Assembly: GCA_019414245.1 (NCBI GenBank)
Contig: DXMK01000007.1
Location: 272,959-336,958 of the forward strand
Direction: 5' to 3'
Length of the DNA stretch: 64,000 nt
From: Collinsella sp.
GTDB taxonomy: Bacteria; Actinomycetota; Coriobacteriia; Coriobacteriales; Coriobacteriaceae
Shown here: one piece after another, positions 44,199-52,671 of the stretch
Layout of the letters: every line of letters starts with the position of its first letter
Numbering within the stretch: the stretch's first letter is position 1
Program-made: the position numbers and the translations under genes
Notes under the pieces: model-generated
The model's input: the letters and a program-made list of their open reading frames with translations, nothing else
Told to the model about the DNA's origin: nothing
Databases searched by the model: none

Positions 44199-45624
44199 TG
44201 CTTCCGATCCGCGCCAGCCGAATCGTACACAGCAGCCGGCGTCGCGCCCTGCCCAGCCTGGCCAGCGTCCGGCACAGCCGACGCAGCACGCAGCTCAGCC
44301 TGCCGCGCGCCCGGCGCAGTCCTTCTCTCGTTCGGCCCAACCTGTTCAACGGACGGGTCAGCAGCCTTCTGCTCGTTCGGTTCAGCATTCGGCTTCTCAC
44401 GCGGCTCAGCAGCCCACTGCTCGTACGGCCCAGCCTGCAGGCGGCACCCGCTTTAAGCAGCAGGCACCTACCCAGCGAACGCAGGCCCCCCAATCGCATT
44501 CGCATCACGCTCGTGGTTCGCATGGCGTTGCTCCGGCGACCCGCTCGAGCTACAACACGCATGCTCGTCGCGGTGCTCAAAAGAAAAGCTCCCCGGTGCC
44601 TATGATTATCGGTGGCGTCGTCGCCGTGCTTGCGCTTGTCGCGATCGTTTTCTTTGTCGTGCCAGCCGTCAAGGGCTTCTTTGGCGGTGAGGATGCGAAA
44701 GTCGCTGCTGGCCAGCAAGTTACTATCACGATTCCCGACGGTGCCTCGGGCGATACTATCGCCTCGATTCTCTCTGAGAACCATATCGTCGAAAATCCCA
44801 AGGATTACTATGCGGCGGTGAAAAAGCTCAACGCCGATATGTCGCTCAAGCCTGGTGATTATTCGTTCACCACACTCATGGATGCGACCAAGGTTGTTCA
44901 GCAGCTCATGGAAGGCCCCAACGCGGGCTCCAATGCGCTGACTATCCCTGAGGGCCTAACGGTCGATCAAGTCGCCGACCGTGTGGCCCAGGCCTACGAC
45001 AGCATCTCTAAGGAAGACTTCCTCAACCAGGCCAAGGCCTCCAACTACGTTGACGACTATAGCTTCCTTAAGGGCGCCGCCAACGATTCGCTCGAGGGTT
45101 TCTTGTTCCCCAAGACCTATTCGCTGGGCGATTCGCCGACGGCCGATGACGTGATTCGCGCCATGCTCGATCAGTTTAAGACCGAGTACAAGTCGCTTGA
45201 CTTTGCGAGCTGCGAAGCCAAGATCAAGGAACGCTACGGCGTGGAGATGTCCGACTACGACATCGTCAACTTGGCCTCTATCGTTGAGCGCGAGGGCCTC
45301 AACGCCGATCAACGTGCGCACGTGGCCTCGGTCTTCTACAACCGCCTTGCCGGCAAACTCGACGGTCTGCGCTATCTCAACAGCGATGCGACCATGATGT
45401 ATGTCACCGGTGGCGAGGTTACCGCCGACGACCTGCAGAGCGATAGTCCGTATAACACCTATAAGCACGAGGGCCTACCGCCCACGCCCATCTGCTCTCC
45501 GTCGCTCGAGGCACTCAAGGCCACGCTTGAGCCGACCGACTCCGATGACCTGTATTTCTACATTACGCAGGACGAGGAGTACTTCTCGCAAACCTACGAA
45601 GAGCATCAACAGTCTTGGAATTAG
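44191..45624 (+). CDS. mltG: Endolytic murein transglycosylase MltG (YceG-like)
   Basis: Membrane enzyme that cleaves nascent peptidoglycan strands and sets glycan length. ATG 44191 is preceded by GAGGAGG. 477 aa: a roughly 130-residue cytoplasmic extension rich in Gln, Pro, Ala, Arg and Ser (repeated RPAQ/AQP patterns), one membrane helix (MIIGGVVAVLALVAIVFFVV, about 137-156), LysM-like segment (QVTITIPDGASGDTIASILS), and the YceG catalytic domain with Glu in NLASIVEREGLNADQRAHVA. Ends in the family's PTPICSPSLEALKATLEP and DLYFYITQDEEYF. The N-terminal extension is unusual. Confidence 0.93.
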   Translation: MPSASDPRQPNRTQQPASRPAQPGQRPAQPTQHAAQPAARPAQSFSRSAQPVQRTGQQPSARSVQHSASHAAQQPTARTAQPAGGTRFKQQAPTQRTQAPQSHSHHARGSHGVAPATRSSYNTHARRGAQKKSSPVPMIIGGVVAVLALVAIVFFVVPAVKGFFGGEDAKVAAGQQVTITIPDGASGDTIASILSENHIVENPKDYYAAVKKLNADMSLKPGDYSFTTLMDATKVVQQLMEGPNAGSNALTIPEGLTVDQVADRVAQAYDSISKEDFLNQAKASNYVDDYSFLKGAANDSLEGFLFPKTYSLGDSPTADDVIRAMLDQFKTEYKSLDFASCEAKIKERYGVEMSDYDIVNLASIVEREGLNADQRAHVASVFYNRLAGKLDGLRYLNSDATMMYVTGGEVTADDLQSDSPYNTYKHEGLPPTPICSPSLEALKATLEPTDSDDLYFYITQDEEYFSQTYEEHQQSWN

Positions 45625-45625
45625 C

Positions 45626-46123
45626 ATGAGGATTTTTAGCCCCAAACGATACGTTGCCTCGGTCGATCGCATCGACCTTAATACCCTGTGGGCCGACGGC
45701 AAACGCGCCATTCTGCTCGATCGCGATAACACCCTGGTGCCGCGCGACACCGAGCAGGTCCCCGCCGCGATTTCCGCTTGGCTCGACGCCGCCCGCGCCA
45801 AAGGCTTTAAGCTGTGCATGGTGTCCAATAACTGGCATCGCGACCAGGTCATGGCATCGGCACGCGAGCTGGGACTCGAGGCCATCAGCCACGCCATGAA
45901 GCCGGCGCCGTTTGCCCTCAAGGCGGGTCTTAAGCGCCTCGGCGCCACGGCCGACGAGGCGGTGCTGATCGGTGATCAGCTCTACACGGACGTGTGGAGC
46001 GGCAACTTCGCCGGCGTCGATACCATCCTGGTAAAGCCGCAGGCCACGCAGGACCTGTGGTATACGCAGATCTTCCGTATCTTTGAGCGCCGGGCCCTGC
46101 GCGACCTTCCCTGCGAGGAATAG
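45626..46123 (+). CDS. YqeG-family HAD-type phosphatase
   Basis: 165-aa HAD-superfamily IIIA phosphatase. ATG 45626 starts two bp after the mltG stop; a longer open frame upstream lies inside mltG and is ignored. Motifs: AILLDRDNTLVPRD (motif I, DxDxT-type nucleophile), CMVSNNWHRDQVMASA (motif II), and EAVLIGDQLYTDVWSGNFAG (motif III/IV, GDQxxTD). In Firmicutes YqeG sits next to aroE/yqeH; here it precedes aroK. Physiological substrate unknown. Confidence 0.87.
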   Translation: MRIFSPKRYVASVDRIDLNTLWADGKRAILLDRDNTLVPRDTEQVPAAISAWLDAARAKGFKLCMVSNNWHRDQVMASARELGLEAISHAMKPAPFALKAGLKRLGATADEAVLIGDQLYTDVWSGNFAGVDTILVKPQATQDLWYTQIFRIFERRALRDLPCEE

Positions 46124-46131
46124 GTCTCGTC

Positions 46132-46665
46132 ATGTCCCAGCACACCAAACACGGCTGCGACCATATCTTCTTTATCGGCTTTTTGGGCGCGGGCAAATCG
46201 ACGCTCGCGCGCAACGTCGGCACTATGTTCAAGCGGCGTTTTATCGATACCGACCGACTGGTCGTGCGCCGTTGCGGTAAGTCGGTAACCGAGATTTTTG
46301 AGACCGAGGGCGAGGATCGTTTTCGCGAGCTCGAGACCTCGGCGCTCCGTTCGCTCCAAAGTGAGCGCAGCCTGTTGGTTTCGTGCGGGGGCGGCATTGT
46401 CGAGACGCCGGTGAATATTGAGCTGATGCACGAAATGGGTACGTGCGTGTACCTCGAGGGCGACTTTGAGGATTCGATTCGCCAGATTCGTCGGTCCGAC
46501 ACGCGCCCCGATTTCCGCTCGCCCGAGCATGCCGCGCGCTTGTTTGAGCATCGCCGTCCGCTGTATCGCCAGGCCGCCGACCTTACCCTTGATATTCGCA
46601 ACAAGTCCTTCGAGGACGTTTCCTACCTTTGTGCCGAGATGCTTTTGGAGCGTGGGCTGCTATGA
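46132..46665 (+). CDS. aroK: Shikimate kinase AroK-like protein
   Basis: Phosphorylates shikimate in aromatic amino acid synthesis. 177 aa. Walker A IFFIGFLGAGKSTLARNVG, DTD motif FIDTDRLVVRR, RFRELE (shikimate-binding Arg), GGG loop LVSCGGGIVE and the lid Arg in EHRRPLYRQAA. The segment after the lid reads DTRPDF where RPLL is usual. Overlaps the AroB-like gene by 4 bp (ATGA). No other shikimate gene is present, so whether a full pathway exists is open. Confidence 0.82.
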   Translation: MSQHTKHGCDHIFFIGFLGAGKSTLARNVGTMFKRRFIDTDRLVVRRCGKSVTEIFETEGEDRFRELETSALRSLQSERSLLVSCGGGIVETPVNIELMHEMGTCVYLEGDFEDSIRQIRRSDTRPDFRSPEHAARLFEHRRPLYRQAADLTLDIRNKSFEDVSYLCAEMLLERGLL

Positions 46666-47771
46666 TTCGCCGTCAACTGATCAATTTCCAAAACCGCAGC
46701 GTCGATGTCCGTGTCGGATTGGGTGCGTTCGATGAACTGTCGCGTATGTTTGCCTCGGCCGTGGGCAAGCCTAAGCGCGCGATGGTCGTTTGGAACACCG
46801 CCACATCCGAGCGTTTTGGTGAAGTCGTCGAGCATGCGCTGGTCGACGCCGGTTTTGCCGTGTCGCCGCTAGTCCTCGAGGTTTCGCCTGCTGGTGCCAC
46901 GCTTGCTGATGCCGATGCTATCTTTGGCGCCCTGACTGCCAATGGCATTACCTGTGACGATCTGGTTGTCGCCGTTGGCGATGCCGCAACCTGCTCGGTT
47001 GTTAGCTGGTGTGCCAATCAGTGGTGCGGCCGCACCGAGTGCGCGTTGCTGCCGACGACCTTCGACGCCATGCTCACGGTCGCGACGACCATGAAGCCGC
47101 TCGTCGCTTCGTCGGCCAATGCGCTTCCCGCTATCGCGTTCCGTCCTGAGCCGGGCTTGGTCGTGTGTGACCTCGACCTTGTTCGCGAGGCGGACCCCGA
47201 GTACCTCAAGCTCGGCTATGTGGTACTTGTTGGTACCATGCTTTCGAGCAGCAAGTCCCGCTGGAATCAGTTTACTGAGACCGTTCCCGAGATTCTCGCG
47301 GGCGAGGAGGTCGCGCTCGTCAATGCAGTTCAATGGTCTCAGACTGCCCGTAAGGACGTACTGATGGCCACGAACCCGAGCGCCCGCCATGCGCTCGATT
47401 TTGGCAAGACGGGGGAGCGTACTCTGCGCGCTTGCTTGGGCGATGCTGCTTCGCAGGTTCCTGCCTATCAGCTGTTATCCGAGGGCATGCGCTTTGAGGC
47501 GCGCCTAGCACATGATGCCTGCGACTTCGATATCGATTACGTCTTTGAGGTCGATGACTGCCTGGAGGACTTTGGTATCGAGGAACTTGCCTTCGATCTG
47601 GAGCCTGCCGTATATATCGAGGAGTTCCGCAAGCAGCAGTTCGCTCGCTCGAACCGCAGCATGTTGCCGCTGCCCGCGGCACTCGGCGCCATTCGTCTAA
47701 CGAGCGTTGAGGACGAGGTTCTTGAGCGCCATGCTCATGCCTACTTGGCTTCTCGCAAAGAACTTCTCTAA
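46662..47771 (+). CDS. aroB: 3-dehydroquinate synthase-like protein, altered metal site
   Basis: 369-aa member of the dehydroquinate synthase fold. ATG 46662 overlaps aroK. Recognisable family elements: LVVAVGDAATCSVVSWCA (GGG-VxGD-like), LPTTFDAMLTVATT (PTTLLAxxD-like) and DPEYLKLGYVV (AEVIKYG-like, Glu and Lys retained). However the normal LNLGHTFGHAIE reads LDFGKTGERTLRA (about 245-257) and the HGEAVAxGM block reads LLSEGMRFEAR, so both histidine zinc ligands appear lost, and the GGK segment is absent. Catalysis by the standard zinc mechanism is therefore doubtful. It may be a degenerate or neofunctionalised AroB. Confidence 0.72.
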   Translation: MIRRQLINFQNRSVDVRVGLGAFDELSRMFASAVGKPKRAMVVWNTATSERFGEVVEHALVDAGFAVSPLVLEVSPAGATLADADAIFGALTANGITCDDLVVAVGDAATCSVVSWCANQWCGRTECALLPTTFDAMLTVATTMKPLVASSANALPAIAFRPEPGLVVCDLDLVREADPEYLKLGYVVLVGTMLSSSKSRWNQFTETVPEILAGEEVALVNAVQWSQTARKDVLMATNPSARHALDFGKTGERTLRACLGDAASQVPAYQLLSEGMRFEARLAHDACDFDIDYVFEVDDCLEDFGIEELAFDLEPAVYIEEFRKQQFARSNRSMLPLPAALGAIRLTSVEDEVLERHAHAYLASRKELL

Positions 47772-47808
47772 GATTTATTGACATCCATCGTCTTTCGTAT
47801 CATGTTGT

Positions 47809-47877
47809 GGGACGGGTTTCCAATCGGTTGCGGATCGCATGCGATTCCGACGTTCGGTTGAGACCCGTCCCGTCTTT
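47809..47877 (+). terminator. Long hairpin between aroB and the M24 peptidase
   Basis: Outer arms GGGACGGGT (47809-47817) and ACCCGTCCC (47863-47871), inner pairings CAATCGG/TTCGGTTG and a central ATCGCATGCGAT palindrome (47834-47845), then GTCTTTATA. An unusually long (over 60 nt) terminator or a structured leader of the peptidase gene. Confidence 0.6.
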
Positions 47878-47903
47878 ATAGAGACAATAAGAAAGGAATC
47901 TGC

Positions 47904-49034
47904 ATGTCTGAGATTGCTGCCGGTCCTGCCGGTCGTATCGAACGTGTCCGTGCCCTGATGGTCGAGCGCGGCTACGACGCTATCGTGGTACGCGACGAGG
48001 CCAATCTTCGTTGGCTCACGGGCGTGAAGGGCGTCTTCGACTACACCTTCGAGTTCCCGCACGCGGCGTTTATTACGGCTGACCAGTGCCTGTTCCATAC
48101 CGACTCGCGCTACCTCAACAGCTTTGAGGAGAACACGCCCGCCGGCAGCCCCTGGGTCTACGACATGGACGAGGGCACCATCCCCGGTTGGGTCGCCGGC
48201 AAAATCGCGGCCAACAAGTGCCGCGTCTGCGCTGTCGAGGACGACATGCAGATCAACTTCTATCAGGGTATTCAGCGTGGTCTGGAGGATCGTTCCGTCG
48301 CCTGCATGCTGCCGCTGATGCATGCCGACATTCGCAAGATGCGCGCCATCAAGGACGCCGAGGAGATCGAGCTCATGCGCCATGCGCAGTCGATCACCGA
48401 TGCCGCCTTCCAGCATATGCTCGGCTTTATTAAGCCCGGCATGACCGAGAAACAGGTTCGCAATGAGCTCGAGAACTTTATGTTCGCCAATGGCGCCGAC
48501 AGCCTGGCCTTTGGCTCCATCGTGGCGAGCGGCCCCAATACCGCCAATCCGCATGCCGTCCCGAGCGACCGCGTGATCGAGAAGGGCGACTTCGTCCTTA
48601 TGGATTACGGCGCGGGCTACTGCGACTATCGTTCCGACATGACGCGCACCGTCGTGATGGGCGAGCCTACCCAGGAGCAGCTCGACCTCTATGCGCTCGT
48701 GCGCCGTACGCACGAGGAGTGCGTCGCCGCCATCCATCCGGGCGTCGAGGGCAATGACATTTTCAAGCTTTCCAAGAAGATCATCGGCGATGCCGGTTAT
48801 GGCGATTACTATAACCATGGCCTGGGCCATGGTGTCGGTATCGACATCCATGAGCTGCCCAACTTCAACCGCAGCAAGAACATCATCGAGGTCGGCTCGG
48901 TTATCACCATGGAGCCTGGCGTGTACCTGCCCGGCGTGGGCGGCGTGCGTCTGGAGGACTACGGCGTGGTCACCGAGAACGGCTACGAGCCCTTCACCAA
49001 GACACCGCATGACCTTCACGTCATCGATTGCTAG
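47904..49034 (+). CDS. M24-family Xaa-Pro aminopeptidase
   Basis: 376-aa dimetal creatinase-fold peptidase that removes N-terminal residues next to proline. AGAAAGGAA precedes the ATG. N-terminal creatinase domain (VRDEANLRWLTGVKG), then the metalloprotease domain: VLMDYGAGYCDYRSDMTRTV (two Asp ligands), HGLGHGVGIDIHELP (His ligand), ITMEPGVYLPG (Glu) and VRLEDYGVVTENG (Glu). All five metal ligands present. PepP-type and PepQ-type cannot be separated reliably from sequence alone. Monocistronic, with its own terminator; efp follows, a very common pairing. Confidence 0.92.
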   Translation: MSEIAAGPAGRIERVRALMVERGYDAIVVRDEANLRWLTGVKGVFDYTFEFPHAAFITADQCLFHTDSRYLNSFEENTPAGSPWVYDMDEGTIPGWVAGKIAANKCRVCAVEDDMQINFYQGIQRGLEDRSVACMLPLMHADIRKMRAIKDAEEIELMRHAQSITDAAFQHMLGFIKPGMTEKQVRNELENFMFANGADSLAFGSIVASGPNTANPHAVPSDRVIEKGDFVLMDYGAGYCDYRSDMTRTVVMGEPTQEQLDLYALVRRTHEECVAAIHPGVEGNDIFKLSKKIIGDAGYGDYYNHGLGHGVGIDIHELPNFNRSKNIIEVGSVITMEPGVYLPGVGGVRLEDYGVVTENGYEPFTKTPHDLHVIDC

Positions 49035-49056
49035 TCTACTTCGGTAGATAGTTTGG

Positions 49057-49100
49057 AGCGGGGCGTCCGGATCGATTCGGACGCCCCGCGTTCTCTTTTT
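49057..49100 (+). terminator. Terminator of the M24 peptidase gene
   Basis: Perfect 11-bp stem CGGGGCGTCCG / CGGACGCCCCG, 8-nt loop, then CGTTCTCTTTTT. Confidence 0.85.
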
Positions 49101-49194
49101 ATGCGTTCGCCGCAGGCGCCGTCTGCAAGTGTATAATTTCGCTCGTATGTAATTTGGACGCTTGTGCGTTCTGCCCATAACAAGAAAGGTCGCT

Positions 49195-49758
49195 ATGCCT
49201 ACCATTTCTACCGCCGACTTCAAGAACGGCCTCGGTCTCCGCATCAAGGACAAGGTCTACACCATTGTCGAGTTCCAGCATGTCAAGCCGGGCAAGGGCG
49301 GCGCGTTTGTGCGCTACAAGACCCGCGACATCAAGAGCGGCCGCGTCGTCGAGAACACCTGCAACGCCGGCACCAAGTTCGAGAGCGTCATGCTCACCAC
49401 CCGTGAGTTCCAGTACCTCTACAACGATGGCACCGACTACATCTTCATGGACAACGAGTCCTATGAGCAGGTTCCCGTTCCCGAGGACATGGTGGGCGAG
49501 AACTCCAAGTGGCTGCGCGAGAACGACATCTGCCAGCTGCTCTTTGCCGACGATGAGCTTATGGGCGTGACCCCGCCGATGTTCATCGAGACCACCATTG
49601 TCCAGACCGACCCGGGCTTTAAGGGCGACACCGTCCAGGGTTCCACCAAGCCGGCCACGATCGACACCGGCGCTGTCATCCAGGTCCCCATGTACCTCAA
49701 CGAGGGCGAGGTCATCAAGGTTGACACCCGCGACGGCAAGTTCGTCTCCCGCGTCTAG
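49195..49758 (+). CDS. efp: Translation elongation factor P
   Basis: Relieves ribosome stalling at polyproline. ATG 49195 follows AAGAAAGG; the frame runs further 5'. 187 aa, three KOW/OB domains: STADFKNGLGLRIKDKVYTI, modification loop FQHVKPGKGGAFVRYKTRD (Lys in the PGKGGAF tip), and the C-terminal PMYLNEGEVIKVDTRDGKFVSRV. No modification enzymes (EpmA/B, EarP) are in the window. Confidence 0.97.
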   Translation: MPTISTADFKNGLGLRIKDKVYTIVEFQHVKPGKGGAFVRYKTRDIKSGRVVENTCNAGTKFESVMLTTREFQYLYNDGTDYIFMDNESYEQVPVPEDMVGENSKWLRENDICQLLFADDELMGVTPPMFIETTIVQTDPGFKGDTVQGSTKPATIDTGAVIQVPMYLNEGEVIKVDTRDGKFVSRV

Positions 49759-49782
49759 CAACCAACTCTTCTAGGAGGACTC

Positions 49783-50145
49783 ATGCCCCAGGAAATCAAG
49801 ATTGACGGCATCGGCATTTCGCCCGATGTTCTGACCGCCATCGTCTCGCGCGCCGTGTCCGATGTCGAGGGCATCGCCTCCGTTGGCGTCAAGGACCTTG
49901 CCACCAACCTTGTCTCCATGATGCTCTCGTCCAAGGCCCCGGCTTCCGAGCCGGCGGTCGAGGCCGAGGTCGTTGGCGACAAGCTCGCACTCACCGTGCG
50001 TGTCGTGGTGTTCTTTGGCTATCCGTTCAAGAAACTCGCCGAGGCTGTTCGCGCCGCTGTGGTCGCCGCCATCGATGCCCAGGTGGGCGTTGAGGTCGAG
50101 CGCGTTGACGTTTGCATCGACGGCCTCGTTTTCCCCAAGGAGTAA
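49783..50145 (+). CDS. Asp23/Gls24-family protein (YqhY-like)
   Basis: 120-aa second member of the alkaline-shock family in this window. Pattern: ISPDVLTAIVSRAVSDVEGIAS followed by ALTVRVVVFFGYPFKKLAEA and VEVERVDVCIDGLVFPK. AGGAGG precedes the ATG. Sits 3 bp upstream of nusB, the YqhY-NusB order of Firmicutes; characterised YqhY links to fatty-acid synthesis control, which is family knowledge rather than evidence here. Confidence 0.87.
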   Translation: MPQEIKIDGIGISPDVLTAIVSRAVSDVEGIASVGVKDLATNLVSMMLSSKAPASEPAVEAEVVGDKLALTVRVVVFFGYPFKKLAEAVRAAVVAAIDAQVGVEVERVDVCIDGLVFPKE

Positions 50146-50148
50146 CCT

Positions 50149-50733
50149 TTGAGCCTTAAGGTTTATCGCGGGCGCACGCTTGCCCGCAGTCAGGCGCTGC
50201 AGCTGCTGTTCCAGGCCGAGGCCACGGACAGCCCGCTCGAGCGCGTCCTCGAGGGCGATTTCCTGATCTCTAAGGGTCCCCTCGACCCCTATGCGCTGGA
50301 GCTGTGCCGCGGTGCTTACGAGCATATCGACCGCATCGACTGCGCTCTGCGTTCCGTTGCCAAAAACTGGGATCTTATGCGCATGCCCGGCGCCGACCGC
50401 AATCTGCTGCGTATCGCCGTTTACGAGATGCGTTTCCTCACCGACGAGGAGGTCTCGGATGCCATCGTGATCAACGAGGCCGTCGAGCTTGCCAAGGCCT
50501 ATGGCACCGACCAGTCCGCGTCGTTCGTCAACGGCGTGCTGGGTAAGATCGCTCGCAGCGAGGAGCTGCCGGGCGAGGACCTATACCAGGAGCTGCTGGC
50601 CGAGGATCGTGCTCGCGAGGAGGCACAGGCTGCTGAGGCTGCCGCAAAGGTTTCGGTTGCTCAGGCTGAGGCTGGCGTGCTGGCCGAGGACGCGGACGCC
50701 TCCGAGGTTGTCGTCGACTCCGTCGAGGAGTAG
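50149..50733 (+). CDS. nusB: Transcription antitermination protein NusB
   Basis: Binds boxA with NusE/S10 in rRNA antitermination. TTG 50149 start is fixed by AAGGAG with 6-bp spacing. 194 aa, longer than the usual 130-145: NusB core (GRTLARSQALQLLFQAEAT, NWDLMRMPGADRNLLRIAVYEM, VINEAVELAKAYGTDQSASF, VNGVLGKIAR) then a roughly 50-residue Ala/Glu-rich tail from about 147. Followed by xseB after 2 bp. Confidence 0.92.
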   Translation: MSLKVYRGRTLARSQALQLLFQAEATDSPLERVLEGDFLISKGPLDPYALELCRGAYEHIDRIDCALRSVAKNWDLMRMPGADRNLLRIAVYEMRFLTDEEVSDAIVINEAVELAKAYGTDQSASFVNGVLGKIARSEELPGEDLYQELLAEDRAREEAQAAEAAAKVSVAQAEAGVLAEDADASEVVVDSVEE

Positions 50734-50735
50734 TC

Positions 50736-51002
50736 ATGCCAGAGGGTTCTGTCCGCAACTTTGACGAGATCTCTGATCGTCTGGACCAGATCATCGCTAC
50801 CGTTCGCTCCAAGGATACGTCCTTGGAGCGTTCGCTCGATCTGTTTGACGAGGCGATTGAGCTGGGCTCCCGCGCGGTCGATATGGTCGACAAGTTTGAG
50901 TTGACGCCGCGAGAGGCCGATAAGCTCGAGCAGGAATACGATGAGGATGCGGCAAACGAATCACAGGATGGCCAGGCTGCATCTCCGGATACGAATGGTT
51001 GA
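50736..51002 (+). CDS. xseB: Exodeoxyribonuclease VII small subunit
   Basis: 88-aa XseB, the small subunit of the single-strand exonuclease that works with XseA. Core NFDEISDRLDQIIATVRSKD, LERSLDLFDEAIELGSRAV, then an acidic tail. Its TGA overlaps the next ATG (TGATG). xseA usually lies just upstream but is absent here; nusB takes that place, so the large subunit must be elsewhere. Confidence 0.9.
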   Translation: MPEGSVRNFDEISDRLDQIIATVRSKDTSLERSLDLFDEAIELGSRAVDMVDKFELTPREADKLEQEYDEDAANESQDGQAASPDTNG

Positions 51003-51814
51003 TGGCATTCATGAAACGCGTGCGTCTTGATGACGAACTGATTTCACAGGGCATCTGCGCCGATCGCGCGGATGCCCTTCGCACTCTTATGGCCGGCTTG
51101 GTCTCGAGTGGCGGCGAGCGCTTGACTTCGCCGGGCCTTAAGGTGACCCCGGGTCTGCCGCTGCACGTGAAGGGGCGCATTCCCTATGTTGGCCGCGGCG
51201 GTCTTAAGCTCGAAGGCGCGCTTGATGCGTTTGGTATCAATCCGACGGGCCTTGCCTGTCTGGATGTGGGCTGCTCTACCGGAGGCTTTACCGATTGCCT
51301 GCTCAAGCGCGGTGCTGCGACCGTTGTCTCGGTGGACGTGGGTCGCGCCCAGTTCGATTGGTCGTTGCGTCAGGACGATCGCGTGACGCTGCATGAGCGC
51401 ACAAACGTGACGCAGCTGCCTGAGCTTGGCTATTCCGGCACCATCGACCTGGCTGTGTGTGATGTCTCGTTTACCAGCATCGCGAACATTATCGATGCGG
51501 TGCTGTCGTGCCTGGTTCCTACGGGTGCATTCTGCACGCTCGTAAAGCCGCAGTTTGAGGCTCCGGCGGCGCTGGTGGGCGAGGGCGGCATTGTGACCGA
51601 CCCCGTCGTGCGCCGCGATACACTTGTGGCGGTGGTTGAACTCTTTGCTGCCAAGGGCCTGTTCCCGGTCGATGTGTGCGTGTCGCCCATTCATGGTGCC
51701 AAGGGAAACGTTGAGTTTTTCCTGTACGGCACGAGATTTGAATCTGGCGACCGCTCGCAAGACGTGCTGCAATCCCAGGTATCGGTTTTGAGCGAGAAAG
51801 CTGCAACGCTATGA
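51002..51814 (+). CDS. tlyA: TlyA-family rRNA 2'-O-methyltransferase / hemolysin-like
   Basis: 270-aa SAM-dependent methyltransferase (TlyA in mycobacteria methylates 16S C1409 and 23S C1920). ATG 51002 is coupled to the xseB stop; ATG 51011 is a possible later start (MKRVRLDDEL). N-terminal S4 domain (KRVRLDDELISQGICADRAD), SAM-binding CLDVGCSTGGFTDCLLKRGA (about 86), DVSFTSIANIIDAVL and LVKPQFEAPAALVGEGGIV. Same placement before nadK-recN as in many Gram-positives. Confidence 0.92.
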   Translation: MAFMKRVRLDDELISQGICADRADALRTLMAGLVSSGGERLTSPGLKVTPGLPLHVKGRIPYVGRGGLKLEGALDAFGINPTGLACLDVGCSTGGFTDCLLKRGAATVVSVDVGRAQFDWSLRQDDRVTLHERTNVTQLPELGYSGTIDLAVCDVSFTSIANIIDAVLSCLVPTGAFCTLVKPQFEAPAALVGEGGIVTDPVVRRDTLVAVVELFAAKGLFPVDVCVSPIHGAKGNVEFFLYGTRFESGDRSQDVLQSQVSVLSEKAATL

Positions 51815-52671
51815 AGGTCTTTCTGGTTCCCAATTACTACAAGCAAGAGGCGGTCGAGAGCGGCCTGATGCTCGAGCTTTGGCTGACGCGCCAGGGCTAT
51901 GAGGTCGCATGGGCTGCCGACCAGCGATCGAAGATTCAGAGCACGCCTGATATTGACGGCTCCGATCTGGTCATTACGCTCGGCGGTGACGGTACGTTGC
52001 TGCGCGCTGCCCGCATCCTCAACCATCGCGAGATTCCTATCCTCGGTCTTTCCTATGGTCACCTGGGCTTTTTAACTGCTGCGAGCCCCGAGGAGCGCGA
52101 CATTCTGCAGGTCGTGAGCGACGCCCTTTCCGGCGAGCTGCACGTGAGCCGTCGCGCCACCATCGCCGCGGATATCGTGTCCGTGCGCGAAGACGGTACG
52201 AAGGATGTCGTGCGCACCTTCGCCCTCAACGACATGGCGCTTACCCGCGGTCCGCTGTCCGATATGGTCGAGTTCGACATCACGGTGTCGGGCCACCATA
52301 TCGACCGACTGCGTGGCGACGGCGTGGTCGTGTCCACGGCGACTGGTTCTACGGGGTACGCGCTCAGTGCCGGTGGCCCCATCGTGAGCCCCGACTATAC
52401 GGGTATGGTCTGCGTACCTATTGCGCCGCACACCATTCAGGCCCGTGCCTTCTTGACTTCGCCGAGTGATGTCGTCGAAATCTTTATGTCTGATGACCGT
52501 CCGAGCGTTCCGGCGATCGCTATCGATGGACAATTTATTACTTGCGATGGCACCGTTGAGAGCGTGGCGGTGCGTCGCGGGCCCGGTGATGTGCTGCTGC
52601 TGGATTACGGCCCCGAGAGCTTCTATAACTCGGTGAGCCGCGTATTCTACGGAGTCCGTCATGATCGATGA
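51811..52671 (+). CDS. nadK: NAD kinase
   Basis: ATP-dependent phosphorylation of NAD to NADP. 286 aa, overlapping tlyA by 4 bp. The signature GGDGT is in VITLGGDGTLLRAARI (about 57-61); further blocks are LGLSYGHLGFLTAA, LNDMALTRGPLSDM, DGVVVSTATGSTGYALSAGG and PHTIQARAFLTSPSD. Intact. Overlaps recN by 11 bp. Confidence 0.96.
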   Translation: MKVFLVPNYYKQEAVESGLMLELWLTRQGYEVAWAADQRSKIQSTPDIDGSDLVITLGGDGTLLRAARILNHREIPILGLSYGHLGFLTAASPEERDILQVVSDALSGELHVSRRATIAADIVSVREDGTKDVVRTFALNDMALTRGPLSDMVEFDITVSGHHIDRLRGDGVVVSTATGSTGYALSAGGPIVSPDYTGMVCVPIAPHTIQARAFLTSPSDVVEIFMSDDRPSVPAIAIDGQFITCDGTVESVAVRRGPGDVLLLDYGPESFYNSVSRVFYGVRHDR

